Assembly: GCA_028693055.1 (NCBI GenBank)
Contig: JAQUWD010000013.1
Location: forward strand, 1 to 64,000
Length of the DNA stretch: 64,000 nucleotides
Direction: 5' to 3'
Source: Eubacteriales bacterium
GTDB lineage: Bacteria > Bacillota > Clostridia > Christensenellales > Aristaeellaceae
Below are positions 16,693-25,297 of the stretch, in pieces. The notes beneath the pieces were generated by a model. It had not been told where the DNA came from, searched no databases, and saw only the letters and a program-made list of their open reading frames with translations. The translations under genes and the position numbers were made by a program. Every line of letters begins with the position of its first letter. Within the stretch, counting starts at the first letter, position 1.

Positions 16693-18078
16693 ATGAAAGC
16701 GCTCAAGGGCCTCCTACTTGCACTGCTGCTGATTTCGGCGGCGTTTTGCCCATGTGCGCGGGCCGCGTCCCTTCCCCCGGAGCCGGCGGTCGTCCAGGTT
16801 CGCAACGATACCAGCGCTTCGCTGTATCTGTCGTGGACGATGGAGCCATCCCGAGGGGTGTGGTACCAGGTCTATCGCAAGGAAACAACCCAAGGAGGCG
16901 GGGCTTGGCAGCGGGTGCTGGCGGCAACGCCAGACAACCTGTACCGGGATCGGGGCCTGAGCTTGGGCAGCTCCTATGACTATTTTGTGCGCACCTTTGA
17001 CTCGGATGGCGCGTCGGCAGACAGCCTGCCCGTCACCGCCATGGTGCGTCCTCCGGAGCCCTATGCCTACGCCGTTCCCGGCGATGGGCAGGCGGTGCTT
17101 TTCTGGCGTATTCCCGCCGATGTGAAGGGCGACCCGGCGTTTTCCTTCGTCGTCAGCCGACAAGCGCCGGGAGGCGGCTGGACGGCGCTGGCCACTGTGC
17201 CCGCCGACCAAGGCACCTACAGGGACACGGGACTAACCCCCGGTGGGCGGTATACTTATCGAGTGCAAACGAAGCAGGGAACCGGAAACGAGGCGTGGCG
17301 GTACAGCCTGTATCAGCCTGTCACCGTTACGGCTAGCGCCTGTGCCGATCCCTTTGATGCCCTGCGAGCGGCTTATCCCAACGGAGCTGCGTATAACAAA
17401 ACGGCAGGCGGCGCGTTTGACCCGGACGGATTTACGAACATGCTCTGCACCGACCAAGCGCATATAAACGGAACCTGCCCCTGCGAGTATCACGGCGTGT
17501 CCATGTGCATGGCGTTTGCCTATCGCCTGTGTGAGCGGCTGTACGGCTCCTATCCCCAGTTTAACAACGGCTTGAACGAGGGGGATGAAAGCCCGGCAGG
17601 CTGGGTCTATCTGGGCTATGAAAACCGAAGCTGCGTATCCCGGCTTCAGCCCGGTGATTACGTGCGTTGCCGCATCGACGGGGAGTCCAACGAGCACTCG
17701 CTGCTGGTGTGGAAGGTGGACGGCGATACGCTGTTCCTTGTGGAATCCAACTATGATGACAACTGTCTGATCCGCTGGGGCCGCCAGGTCACCAAAGCCC
17801 AACTGGCGACCAGCTTGCTGTATGCGTTCCATTATCAGCCCACACCGTCTGCCGTCCGCCCGCCTGTTACGGGAGATGGTACGCCGCTGGCCTTGCTGTA
17901 TGCCATGCTGGCGGTGGGCGGGCTGGCGCTAGGCAGCTGCTTTCGGTTCCCGGCAAGGCAGCTGCTTCGGCTGCCTGTTTGCGCTGGGCGCTGTGAAGCC
18001 GGGATCAGGGGCTATATTACTAAGCCTCTCATCGCGTTTTTCTCCCCTCCGCAGAGAGCAGGCCAAGCGTCAAAGTAG
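16693..18078 (+). CDS. Secreted FN3-domain protein with cysteine-peptidase-like domain
   Basis: This protein has 461 residues. The signal peptide is about residues 1-24. Two fibronectin type III-like modules follow (about 30-120 and 125-215; SLYLSWTM, TYRVQTKQG). A Cys-rich domain holds a CHAP/NlpC-like arrangement: Cys272 in SMCMAFAY, a GDYVRC strand, His335 in NEHSLLVW and Asn353 in VESNYD. It could be a cell-wall or peptide amidase, but the family is not certain. A PPVTGDG motif plus a hydrophobic helix (about 395-415) resembles a degenerate sortase-type anchor. About 40 further residues after it are atypical and may be read-through into a rearranged region. ATG 16693 follows GGAAGGAG at some distance. 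Confidence 0.6.
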   Translation: MKALKGLLLALLLISAAFCPCARAASLPPEPAVVQVRNDTSASLYLSWTMEPSRGVWYQVYRKETTQGGGAWQRVLAATPDNLYRDRGLSLGSSYDYFVRTFDSDGASADSLPVTAMVRPPEPYAYAVPGDGQAVLFWRIPADVKGDPAFSFVVSRQAPGGGWTALATVPADQGTYRDTGLTPGGRYTYRVQTKQGTGNEAWRYSLYQPVTVTASACADPFDALRAAYPNGAAYNKTAGGAFDPDGFTNMLCTDQAHINGTCPCEYHGVSMCMAFAYRLCERLYGSYPQFNNGLNEGDESPAGWVYLGYENRSCVSRLQPGDYVRCRIDGESNEHSLLVWKVDGDTLFLVESNYDDNCLIRWGRQVTKAQLATSLLYAFHYQPTPSAVRPPVTGDGTPLALLYAMLAVGGLALGSCFRFPARQLLRLPVCAGRCEAGIRGYITKPLIAFFSPPQRAGQASK

Positions 18079-18128
18079 CGTTTGCGCACAGCCACCATTT
18101 CATCGAGTTTGATTTCATCTTCACTCAC
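18012..18128 (-). other. Possible small gene remnant on the minus strand
   Basis: A short open stretch reads VSEDEIKLDEMVAVRKRYFD, then AWPALCGGEKNAMRG, before TAG. Its composition is protein-like and unlike a repeat. It lies antisense to the atypical tail of the peptidase-like gene and just downstream of the DUF3021-like gene. It has no start with a ribosome site, so it may be the end of a lost gene. Confidence 0.22.
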
Positions 18129-18137
18129 TACTTCGTG

Positions 18138-18467
18138 TTAACCCAGTAAATTTGTTGCAATCAACGTAATAGGCAAAATAGAAACCGCCACGCTTGCAGC
18201 CACGCCAATGACTCGCGTGCGCATCCTCCACAGCCGATGCCGCCCGATACAAAACGCGGCGGCGATCCCCGCACCCAAAAGCGCGAAGCCAATCATTTGC
18301 AGAGCCACGGCGTTCATCTCGCCGCCTACATATTCGGGCAAGGCAGCGGGATAGGCCATGTAGTAGCCCAGATGCAGCGCAGACGACACAATGTAAGAAA
18401 TGATTTGATTGGCTGCAAGCCCTATGGCAGCGCCTATTCCAACGGTTTTAAGCAGATGCTTCATCAT
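18138..18467 (-). CDS. Small membrane protein, DUF3021-like
   Basis: This 109-residue protein has about four hydrophobic segments: VGIGAAIGLAANQIISYIV near the start, then ALQMIGFALLGAGIAAAF, and a last helix VIGVAASVAVSILPITLIA. Size and layout fit DUF3021 proteins, which often accompany two-component or LytTR regulators; this assignment is tentative. An AGGAGGT site precedes the start. It lies 15 bases after the phosphodiester glycosidase gene on the same strand, so both form a unit divergent from the response-regulator gene. Confidence 0.6.
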   Translation of the reverse strand: MMKHLLKTVGIGAAIGLAANQIISYIVSSALHLGYYMAYPAALPEYVGGEMNAVALQMIGFALLGAGIAAAFCIGRHRLWRMRTRVIGVAASVAVSILPITLIATNLLG

Positions 18468-18482
18468 ACAAGACCTCCTACC

Positions 18483-19298
18483 TTAGAAGCAGATAATATC
18501 CGAAACCTGACGCTCTTGTCCTCCGGCAGGCTTGTTCAGAATTTGTCCCTGAAACCAGATTTCAGCCGAGCCGCCGCCGTCCAAATTGAGCGCGGTCTGT
18601 GCGCCGTAGTCAATCATCAGCTGTTGCAGATCTGGCAAAGACATGCCCACCGAGTAGCCGTCCTGACGGCCATCCACCACGATGATGATATAGTGCAGGG
18701 GCCCGATTTGTCCAATCGCCGTGCGAGGCTCCAGCCGCGAGGCCTTGGTGGAGATCACGTCAAAGCTTGGGCTGAATGCCAGAGCCTGTCCGTTTTCCAC
18801 AAGCGCCGGGCCGAACTCAAAGGTCTGCCACGCCCCTTCTGAAATCCACTGATTGCCGAGGCCCTTGTAATCCTCACCCTTGCGGTCTACGCGAACGCTC
18901 ATGTCGCCGTTTCCGTCCACTAGCAGCAAATTGCGGGTGGTATCGTGGGCGCGCAGTAGTTCGCCGTTGCGGATGATCACACCATATTTATGGGTGGCAT
19001 AGTCGTCGCCGTTGATGGCAAGGACGGCGCCTGCCCGATTTGCCAAGTCGGAAACCGCTGCAAGACTGCTGTCGCATTCCGTCCGAAAGCCGGATATATC
19101 CGTAAGCTGAACTTCTGCTGCAAAGTAAACCACGTTTCCTTCCGAAACTCGGTTGACGACAATTCTCTTTTGTGAATCTTCATATTGCCAGTCATACGGT
19201 TCACCGATCACCTCTGTTTGCCATGCCATGGCAGCTGATGCAGTCAAGCAAAGCAAAGTAATCAACATACAAAAGAAAAATTTATAGACGCGTCCCAT
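18483..19298 (-). CDS. Secreted phosphodiester glycosidase family protein (NAGPA domain)
   Basis: This 271-residue protein has a signal peptide at about 1-25 (FFFCMLITLLCLTASAAMA). The NAGPA/DUF2233 hallmarks are VLAINGDDYATHKYG, EPRTAIGQIG...YIIIVVDGR and the final ALNLDGGGSAEIWFQG. This family removes sugars linked through phosphodiesters (GlcNAc-1-P type) and in bacteria probably acts on wall or capsule polymers. A GGAGGAGT site precedes ATG. The two-component system is transcribed divergently from the same 160-base gap and may control it. Confidence 0.87.
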   Translation of the reverse strand: MGRVYKFFFCMLITLLCLTASAAMAWQTEVIGEPYDWQYEDSQKRIVVNRVSEGNVVYFAAEVQLTDISGFRTECDSSLAAVSDLANRAGAVLAINGDDYATHKYGVIIRNGELLRAHDTTRNLLLVDGNGDMSVRVDRKGEDYKGLGNQWISEGAWQTFEFGPALVENGQALAFSPSFDVISTKASRLEPRTAIGQIGPLHYIIIVVDGRQDGYSVGMSLPDLQQLMIDYGAQTALNLDGGGSAEIWFQGQILNKPAGGQERQVSDIICF

Positions 19299-19425
19299 AC
19301 ATACTCCTCCGTTTCAAGCGTGTTTGATTGAACGAGGATTAGATTACCATCGCTAAATGAGAGGAAGATGAAAAGAAAAAAGAAATTTGAATTCATCGGT
19401 TCTCATGGATTCTTCATTTTCTCAT

Positions 19426-19433
19426 GCTATAAT
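19426..19433 (+). promoter_or_regulatory. Extended -10 promoter for the two-component operon
   Basis: TGCTATAAT at 19425-19433 is a perfect extended -10. It lies 24 bases before the response-regulator ATG. No good -35 is visible, which fits extended -10 promoters or activator dependence. Confidence 0.5.
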
Positions 19434-19457
19434 GAAGCGTCTGAAGGAGGAATGCCC

Positions 19458-20135
19458 ATGCGATTGCTGGTGGTAGAGGATGATAACGCCTTGCGCGCTA
19501 TTTTGGTGAAGCGGCTCAAGGCGGACGGATATGCTGTGGATGATTGCGACAACGGGACGGACGGATTGGAGTTTGCAAGCTGTGCACCGTATGATGCGGT
19601 CATTTTGGATATTATGCTGCCGGGTCTTAACGGGCTTGAGGTGCTCAGCCGGATGCGCGCAGTCCACAACGAATGCGCGGTGCTACTGCTCACGGCGAAA
19701 GATACGATTGCCGACCGTGTACGCGGGCTTGACCTCGGTGCGGATGATTACTTGGTGAAGCCCTTTGCCTATGACGAGCTGCTGGCACGCATTCGCGCGC
19801 TTCTGCGCAAGCATACGCAGGTGCGGTCACCGCTTTTGCATGTGGCAGGGCTGAGTATGGACACCTCGGCGCGCACCGTTACGCGAGACGGACGAAGCAT
19901 CACCCTGTCCGCCAAGGAATATGCCATGCTGGAATATTTCATGCGCAACGCGGGTCAGGTGCTTACCCGCGACCAAATTGCCGACCATGTATGGGACAAT
20001 GAATGCAGCTTTGAATCCAATTTGGTGGACGTTTATGTGCGCTACCTTCGCGGAAAAATCGACAAGGACGCGCCGCAAAAGCTGCTGCACACGGTGCGCG
20101 GCACGGGCTATGTGCTGCGCGGCGAGGAGGAATGA
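19458..20135 (+). CDS. OmpR-family response regulator
   Basis: This 225-residue DNA-binding regulator has a receiver domain at about 1-115: acidic pair in VEDDNA, phospho-acceptor Asp in VILDIMLPGLNG, Thr in LLTAKD and Lys in LVKPF. The winged helix (about 125-222) reads ITLSAKEYAMLEYFM and VYVRYLRGKID. GGAGG sits 7 bases before ATG 19458. An ATG 6 bases earlier is too close to the site. The stop overlaps or abuts the kinase start, so the pair is cotranslated. Confidence 0.93.
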   Translation: MRLLVVEDDNALRAILVKRLKADGYAVDDCDNGTDGLEFASCAPYDAVILDIMLPGLNGLEVLSRMRAVHNECAVLLLTAKDTIADRVRGLDLGADDYLVKPFAYDELLARIRALLRKHTQVRSPLLHVAGLSMDTSARTVTRDGRSITLSAKEYAMLEYFMRNAGQVLTRDQIADHVWDNECSFESNLVDVYVRYLRGKIDKDAPQKLLHTVRGTGYVLRGEEE

Positions 20136-20140
20136 CCGCC

Positions 20141-21493
20141 ATGGCAAAGCGCCTGCGTCTGCGGGATAAAATGACGCTGTGGTATACGCTGATGACGCTC
20201 GTCACGCTGGCGGCTTTCAGCTGCGCAATCTATTTCACAACAAACCACGTCTTGACCGAAATGCTGGAACGGGATGTTCGCCTGTCCTTGCAGCAAATTA
20301 TTGCGCAGGTTGAAAATGAGGACGGTTTGTTGACCTTTGAGGACGAGGTGCCGATTTCTTCCGGCAGCATGTACTTTGTGACCGAGAAAAACGGCAGTGA
20401 GCTGGCTTCCTTCGGTAACGATATCACCTTGTTTGACAACTTTCCCGTGAACCCGGATGCGTACCGCATTGTGCAAGGAGAGTCGGAACGCTGGATGCTC
20501 TTGGACAGCGACGTCATTGATGTGGATGATTTCGAGATACGCGTTCGTGTGGCGGGTTCCTTTGCGATGAATGATCGGGTGCTGGCATCTTTGAGCCTGC
20601 TGCTTTTCATCAGCGTGCCGTTTGTGGTGCTGGTTGCGCTGCTGGGCGGATGGCTGATCGCGAAGAAATCCCTTGCGCCCATTGGGCAAATCATCGGCAG
20701 CGCCAACGAAATTGCACAGGGAGATTTGTCGGTTCGCATACCTCCTGCGCCTGTCAAGGACGAAATCGGAGAGCTGAGCGATACGCTCAACCACATGCTG
20801 GATAGCGTGGAAACCGCCTTTGCGCGAGAAAAGCGCTTCACCTCCGACGCATCCCACGAGCTGCGCACCCCGGTAGCCGTCATGCGTGCCTATGCGGAAA
20901 GCTTACGTGCGGAAGACAACACGACGGAGGAGCAACGAACCGAGATTGATACCATGCTGACCGAGTGCGAACGGATGCAAAAGATCATCGCGCAACTGCT
21001 GACCATCACGCGCGGGCAGGAGGGGCACTATCCCATCTGCATGGAGCCTGTTGCTTTGCGCGACGTGGCTGAAGGGGTCGCGGACAGTTTACAGGACAAG
21101 CTCAATGCGCAGCAAAGTGAGCTGCGCATCGACGTCCCGGAGAACCTCGTCGTGCAGGCTGACCAAAGCCTAGTGACCGAGCTGCTTCTCAACCTGACTG
21201 AGAACGCCATCAAATACGGAAAACTGAACGGGCATATATTCCTAAGCGCATCACAGGAGCAAGGACAAACGCGCATCACAGTATCCGATGATGGCATCGG
21301 CATTCCTCAAGAAGCGCTGCCGCATATTTTTGAGCGATTCTATCGTGTGGACACGGTGCGGGATCGCAGCGGAACAGGACTTGGGCTTTCGATTGCGGAG
21401 TGGATCGTCAAGGCTCATAACGGGAAAATGGAAGTGCAAAGCGAGCTTGGGAAGGGGACTGCCTTTCAAGTAACACTGCCGGAAAAAAATTAA
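20141..21493 (+). CDS. Sensor histidine kinase
   Basis: This kinase has about 450 residues. The first helix is at about 10-30 (TLMTLVTLAAFSCAIYF). A 115-residue extracytoplasmic sensor follows, then a second helix (about 145-170, LLLFISVPFVVLVALLGGWL) and HAMP. The H-box is SDASHELRTPVAVMRAYAE. ATP-binding boxes are NLTENAIKYG (N), DDGIGIP (G1) and GTGLGLSIAEW (G2). It phosphorylates the regulator encoded upstream. The start may instead be ATG 20132, overlapping the previous stop as ATGA; I prefer 20141 for ribosome-site spacing. The signal is unknown. The divergent glycosidase suggests an envelope cue. Confidence 0.9.
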   Translation: MAKRLRLRDKMTLWYTLMTLVTLAAFSCAIYFTTNHVLTEMLERDVRLSLQQIIAQVENEDGLLTFEDEVPISSGSMYFVTEKNGSELASFGNDITLFDNFPVNPDAYRIVQGESERWMLLDSDVIDVDDFEIRVRVAGSFAMNDRVLASLSLLLFISVPFVVLVALLGGWLIAKKSLAPIGQIIGSANEIAQGDLSVRIPPAPVKDEIGELSDTLNHMLDSVETAFAREKRFTSDASHELRTPVAVMRAYAESLRAEDNTTEEQRTEIDTMLTECERMQKIIAQLLTITRGQEGHYPICMEPVALRDVAEGVADSLQDKLNAQQSELRIDVPENLVVQADQSLVTELLLNLTENAIKYGKLNGHIFLSASQEQGQTRITVSDDGIGIPQEALPHIFERFYRVDTVRDRSGTGLGLSIAEWIVKAHNGKMEVQSELGKGTAFQVTLPEKN

Positions 21494-21640
21494 CTAAATT
21501 ACTTTGCCGGGATGGGCCTTATCCCCGCTTTTTGCGTATCTGCACTGGCGCAGGTAACACCATACCGCCATTGTCATTGAATCAACTGTCGAAGGGGATT
21601 TCATTATGACTTTGTCGCCCGGAAAAGCAGCCAAATTTAA

Positions 21641-21671
21641 AAAAGCATAGGTTTTGCAGACCTATGCTTTT
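21641..21671. terminator. Bidirectional terminator between convergent genes
   Basis: AAAGCATAGGT and ACCTATGCTTT pair perfectly around TTTGCAG, with A and T runs on the two sides. It serves the kinase gene on plus and the epimerase gene on minus. Confidence 0.8.
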
Positions 21672-21717
21672 CAATTGCCGATATTGCTGTAAGCTAAGCG
21701 CGCCCAAACTCGCGTTT

Positions 21718-22926
21718 TTACTCCCGCGCCAGTAGCTCGTCAAACATTTTATCCACCATAATTAACATTCTAGGCAGATGGAAAGGCCCCTTAAAGGTAC
21801 TGCCTTTGGTGGGCGGCATGGTAGGCTTGCCGTCCCGACGTAGATAACCGTACCATTCGCCATATTCGGGATCGCTGAATATTCGCTTGCAATATTCCAA
21901 CGTTTTGGTGAACCAATCGTAATACTTCTGGTCGTTGGTGTCGCGGTAGGCCATCAACGATGCGATGAGGATCTCATCATGAGGCCACCACAGCTTCATG
22001 TCGTGCTCATAGGCTTCCGTAGGCAAACCAAGGCAGTCGATAAAGTAAAGCAGTCCGCCGTATTCCTTATCCCATCCAGCCTCGATGGCGAAGGTAAACA
22101 CATCGCAGGCCTTTTTCAATAGCTCGGGATCATTGGTGACCTTTGCCATGGACATGAGGAACCAGCTGCATTCGATATCATGACCCGGATTCACGACGCG
22201 GCCGGCTGTTACGTCGCCCATGAACTCGCCGTTCATGCCAACGCTTTCCAGCGTGCATTTCATATCCGGCTTGTGATGGAAACGGAAAATGTCGTCTACA
22301 CACTGCTTTGCGCGTTCCATATACAAAGCGGTGTTTTTGGGATCGCAGCGCATCAGAACCGTGGAAATGTTCAGGTAGATCATGGGATCGGCTAGCGACC
22401 GGCCCGTTCGCGTTTCGGGGATGGTCTTGGGGCCCATGCCTGTGGGATCTTTTATGAGGCCGTGGTTCAGCTTCCAGATGAGCTCATACGCGTCCCGGGC
22501 GCGCTGCATGCAGCTTTCATCCCCTGTAAGGGCGGCATATTCCGCGTTAGCCAAGGCGTAGAAGCCTTCCGAAAAGCAGTAGCGGCGTTGACGCAGGGGC
22601 TTGCCGTCGGCGGTTACGGTAAAATACATACGGTTTCCAGCCGCGCGGTTGATGCAGTACTTTTCCATAAAATCAAGGCAGCTTTTGGAAATGTCCAGCC
22701 ATTCCTGCTTTACGCCGTAGGCAGCGCAAAGCGAGGCGAAGGTCCAAGCGCAGCGTCCCTGCATCCATACGCTTTTATCGGTGGAGTAGAGCTTCCCGGT
22801 GCGGTCAAGGCAGGTATAGACGCCCCCGTTCTCATGGTCAATGCCGTTTTTTACCCAGAAGCGCACGCAGCGGTCCAGTTCGTCTTTAACCCATTGCTGT
22901 TGAGCTATCATTTGTTCCCGGTTCAT
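21718..22926 (-). CDS. N-acylglucosamine 2-epimerase (AGE) family protein
   Basis: This 402-residue (alpha/alpha)6-barrel enzyme is related to GlcNAc/ManNAc 2-epimerases and cellobiose epimerases. Family features include WMQGRCAWTFASL near residue 55, a catalytic-region His in the NPGHDIECSWFL segment (about 250), and LWWPHDEILIASL near 330. Absence of a signal peptide places it in the cytoplasm. It follows the GntR-type gene in one minus-strand unit, with AAGAGGTAATC before ATG. With a divergent ABC importer and a NanA-like lyase, the likely job is interconversion of N-acetylmannosamine and N-acetylglucosamine. A different sugar pair is possible. Confidence 0.85.
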   Translation of the reverse strand: MNREQMIAQQQWVKDELDRCVRFWVKNGIDHENGGVYTCLDRTGKLYSTDKSVWMQGRCAWTFASLCAAYGVKQEWLDISKSCLDFMEKYCINRAAGNRMYFTVTADGKPLRQRRYCFSEGFYALANAEYAALTGDESCMQRARDAYELIWKLNHGLIKDPTGMGPKTIPETRTGRSLADPMIYLNISTVLMRCDPKNTALYMERAKQCVDDIFRFHHKPDMKCTLESVGMNGEFMGDVTAGRVVNPGHDIECSWFLMSMAKVTNDPELLKKACDVFTFAIEAGWDKEYGGLLYFIDCLGLPTEAYEHDMKLWWPHDEILIASLMAYRDTNDQKYYDWFTKTLEYCKRIFSDPEYGEWYGYLRRDGKPTMPPTKGSTFKGPFHLPRMLIMVDKMFDELLARE

Positions 22927-22959
22927 TTTGATTACCTCTTTTCTTTTAGCCGTAATGGA

Positions 22960-23655
22960 TCAGTATTCTTCAAAGCTGTTTAAATTGGAATATTTGCCGG
23001 ATGCAAAATGGGATTCCATAGCCTTGGCAAAGGCCTCGTAATCATGGTTTTCCAACGCAAGCACAATGTTTTCATGCTTGGCAATGGTGTCGCCCAGATG
23101 CTTTGCTTTTTCCTCGGGCTGAAAGTTTTCGTCCACCGCCCAGATCGCCTCCAGCAAAGAGGTAAGCACGCTGTTTTTCAGATGGGCGAACAAGGTCATA
23201 TGAAAGGCTTTATCGTCCGCATGGAAGAAGATATGCTGCTCCCATTTGGTCTTAATGGCTTCCAGACTATCGCGAATCTTACGGATGTCACTGTCTGTTA
23301 ACGCTAGATAAGCCTCCCGCATATAGCTTAATTCAATCATCTTTCGAATGCCCAGCATTTCGCGAATAGAACGCTTTTCCTCTCCTACGGTGAAAAAAAG
23401 AACGTTTTGGAAGATAAAATCCAGATTAAAAGCCTTTACAACGGTTCCGCGACCGGGGCAGGACTGGATCATGCCCATTAGCTCCATGCTTTTGATAGCC
23501 TCGCGCAGTACGTTCCGGCTAACGCCCAGCATCTCGCACATTTGTTGCTCTGTCGGTAGAGAATCACCTTCTCTTAGATTGTTACGGATAATATACCCGC
23601 GTATTTCCCGAAAAGTTTGAATATAAAGCTTATCTTCTTTTTTGAGGTTTTTCAT
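22960..23655 (-). CDS. GntR-family (FadR subfamily) transcriptional regulator
   Basis: This regulator has 231 residues. A winged helix at about 5-70 contains GDSLPTEQQMCEMLGVSRNV, then LREAIKSMELMGMI and the wing CPGRGTVV. An all-helical FCD ligand domain follows, with metal-binding His/Asp candidates (HADDKAFHMTLF). ATG 23655 is preceded by GAGG; an upstream GTG at 23670 lacks a site. It is divergent from the ABC importer operon and upstream of the epimerase gene, so it probably represses both and is released by a sugar acid or sugar phosphate. Confidence 0.9.
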   Translation of the reverse strand: MKNLKKEDKLYIQTFREIRGYIIRNNLREGDSLPTEQQMCEMLGVSRNVLREAIKSMELMGMIQSCPGRGTVVKAFNLDFIFQNVLFFTVGEEKRSIREMLGIRKMIELSYMREAYLALTDSDIRKIRDSLEAIKTKWEQHIFFHADDKAFHMTLFAHLKNSVLTSLLEAIWAVDENFQPEEKAKHLGDTIAKHENIVLALENHDYEAFAKAMESHFASGKYSNLNSFEEY

Positions 23656-23820
23656 GCCGTGCGGCCTCACAATTCATTTATTCGATTTGTAGGATAATTC
23701 ACTCAGATTGTAACGCAAGAAGGGGGGAATGTCAATCGGGTGTTTTCTTAACTCATAGCGGCAAATTGAAATATCAGATAATGAAATATAAATTATTCTG
23801 ACAAATCTTACAAAAAGGGG

Positions 23821-23848
23821 TTGACAAGATATGTAGTTTGTAGTACAT
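23821..23848 (+). promoter_or_regulatory. Promoter and candidate GntR operator of the importer operon
   Basis: TTGACA (23821-23826) and TACATT (23844-23849) are 17 bases apart. A symmetric TGT-AGT-ACA (23839-23847), within the wider ATGTA...TACAT symmetry (23831-23848), overlaps the -10. FadR-type regulators bind TnGTnnnACnA-like sites, so a repressor site is inferred for the divergent GntR protein. Confidence 0.65.
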
Positions 23849-23924
23849 TTAACATGAGCTTCCGATACGGCGTTCGCCGTTGGGAAGAAGTGAACGTAAC
23901 CTAATAAAAAGGAGGAATTCTATC

Positions 23925-25211
23925 ATGAAAAAGCTACTCGCGGTTCTGTTGACTTTGATGATGGTACTTTCGATGAGCACTCTGGCCATGGCAGAGGCTG
24001 CCACTGAAATCACCCTGTGGACTTATCCGATCGGCGGATGGGGAAACGAGGAAACCGTTAATGGCATCATTGCTAATTTTAACGCCGTGCATCCTGAAAT
24101 CAAGGTGACGGTTCAGTATTTGGATTATGCCTCCGGTGACGATCAGGTCACGACGGCGATTGAAGCCGGCACCACGCCTGATATCATCATGGAAGGCCCT
24201 GAGCGCTTGGTAACCAACTGGGGCGCTGCTGGTAAGATGCTGGACGTCAGCGATCTGTGGACCGAGGAAGCGCTGGCGGATATCGGCGCTACTAGCCAAG
24301 CGGTGGTTGCCGCCTGCAAAACCGCCGATGGCAAGTACTATGAATATCCCCTGTGCATGACCACCCACTGCATGATCATCGACCGCGCCGCCTTTGAGGC
24401 TGCCGACGCGATGCAGTACATTGATGAAGAAACCCACACCTGGACCACCGAAGGCTTTGAGAACGCTCTGCGCGCTCTGGCTGCGGCTGGCAACCCTGTA
24501 ACCGGTATCGTTTACTGCGGCGGTCAGGGCGGCGATCAGGGCACCCGTGCTCTGGCAATGAACCTGTACTCTGCCAAGTTTACCAACGAAGATCACACCG
24601 CTTATACCATGAACAGCGAAGCGGGCGTCAAGGGCATCCAGAAGCTAGCTGACTTGGTAACCGAAGGCGTTCTCACCGCTGACCCTTCTATCGTGGCTGG
24701 TGACGAAATTGCCCTGTTCTGCAATGGCACCGCTAAAATGAGCTTCTGCTGGAATGCCTCCGCAGCTGCCAGCAACAAAACCTCCATTGCTGAAGGTATT
24801 GAGCCCTTCCCCATGGCCTTCCCCTCTGAGGACGGCGTGCCTGAGCTGTGCGGCGGCATTTGGGGCTTCGGCTTGTTCAACAACGGCGACGACGCGAAGG
24901 CCGCTGCCGCGAAGACCTTCATCCAGTTCGTATCCGACGACAAGACGCAGGGACCTGCCAGCGTGTACGCCACCGGCTTCTTCCCGGTTCGCTCCTCCTT
25001 TGGCGACATTTATGCCGGCACCGAGAAGGCTGATAACGCCGATTACGCGATCTTCATGCCTTATCTGGGCGACTACTACAATGTGACCTCCGGTTGGGCT
25101 ACGCAGCGCACCGAATGGTGGAACATGCTCCAACGCGTATTCGCGGGCGGCGACGTGACCACCGAAGTGAACGCTTATGTAGATGCTTCCAACGCAAGCA
25201 TTACTAAATAA
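23925..25211 (+). CDS. Carbohydrate ABC transporter solute-binding protein (family 1)
   Basis: This 428-residue secreted receptor has a signal peptide at about 1-24 (LLAVLLTLMMVLSMSTLAMA, then EA) with no Cys, so no lipid anchor. The mature part has the family-1 pattern: ITLWTYPIGGWGNEE, GTTPDIIMEGPERL, GTAKMSFCWNASA. An AAAAGGAGG site precedes ATG 23925. A strong hairpin separates it from the permease genes, consistent with higher receptor expression. Position with AGE and a NanA-like lyase suggests an amino sugar or sialic-acid-like ligand, by context only. Confidence 0.9.
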   Translation: MKKLLAVLLTLMMVLSMSTLAMAEAATEITLWTYPIGGWGNEETVNGIIANFNAVHPEIKVTVQYLDYASGDDQVTTAIEAGTTPDIIMEGPERLVTNWGAAGKMLDVSDLWTEEALADIGATSQAVVAACKTADGKYYEYPLCMTTHCMIIDRAAFEAADAMQYIDEETHTWTTEGFENALRALAAAGNPVTGIVYCGGQGGDQGTRALAMNLYSAKFTNEDHTAYTMNSEAGVKGIQKLADLVTEGVLTADPSIVAGDEIALFCNGTAKMSFCWNASAAASNKTSIAEGIEPFPMAFPSEDGVPELCGGIWGFGLFNNGDDAKAAAAKTFIQFVSDDKTQGPASVYATGFFPVRSSFGDIYAGTEKADNADYAIFMPYLGDYYNVTSGWATQRTEWWNMLQRVFAGGDVTTEVNAYVDASNASITK

Positions 25212-25230
25212 GGAATCACAATCATCATGC

Positions 25231-25278
25231 AAGCGTTGCGCTTCCCCGTTCCTTCACGGGCGGGGAGCGCAGCGCTTT
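25231..25278 (+). terminator. Intra-operon hairpin (partial terminator)
   Basis: AAGCGTTGCGCTTCCCCG and CGGGGAGCGCAGCGCTT pair around TTCCTTCACGGG, followed by TTATA. It is strong enough to terminate part of the transcripts after the receptor gene and lower permease expression. Confidence 0.7.
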
Positions 25279-25297
25279 TATAAAGGGGGCGTATCGT

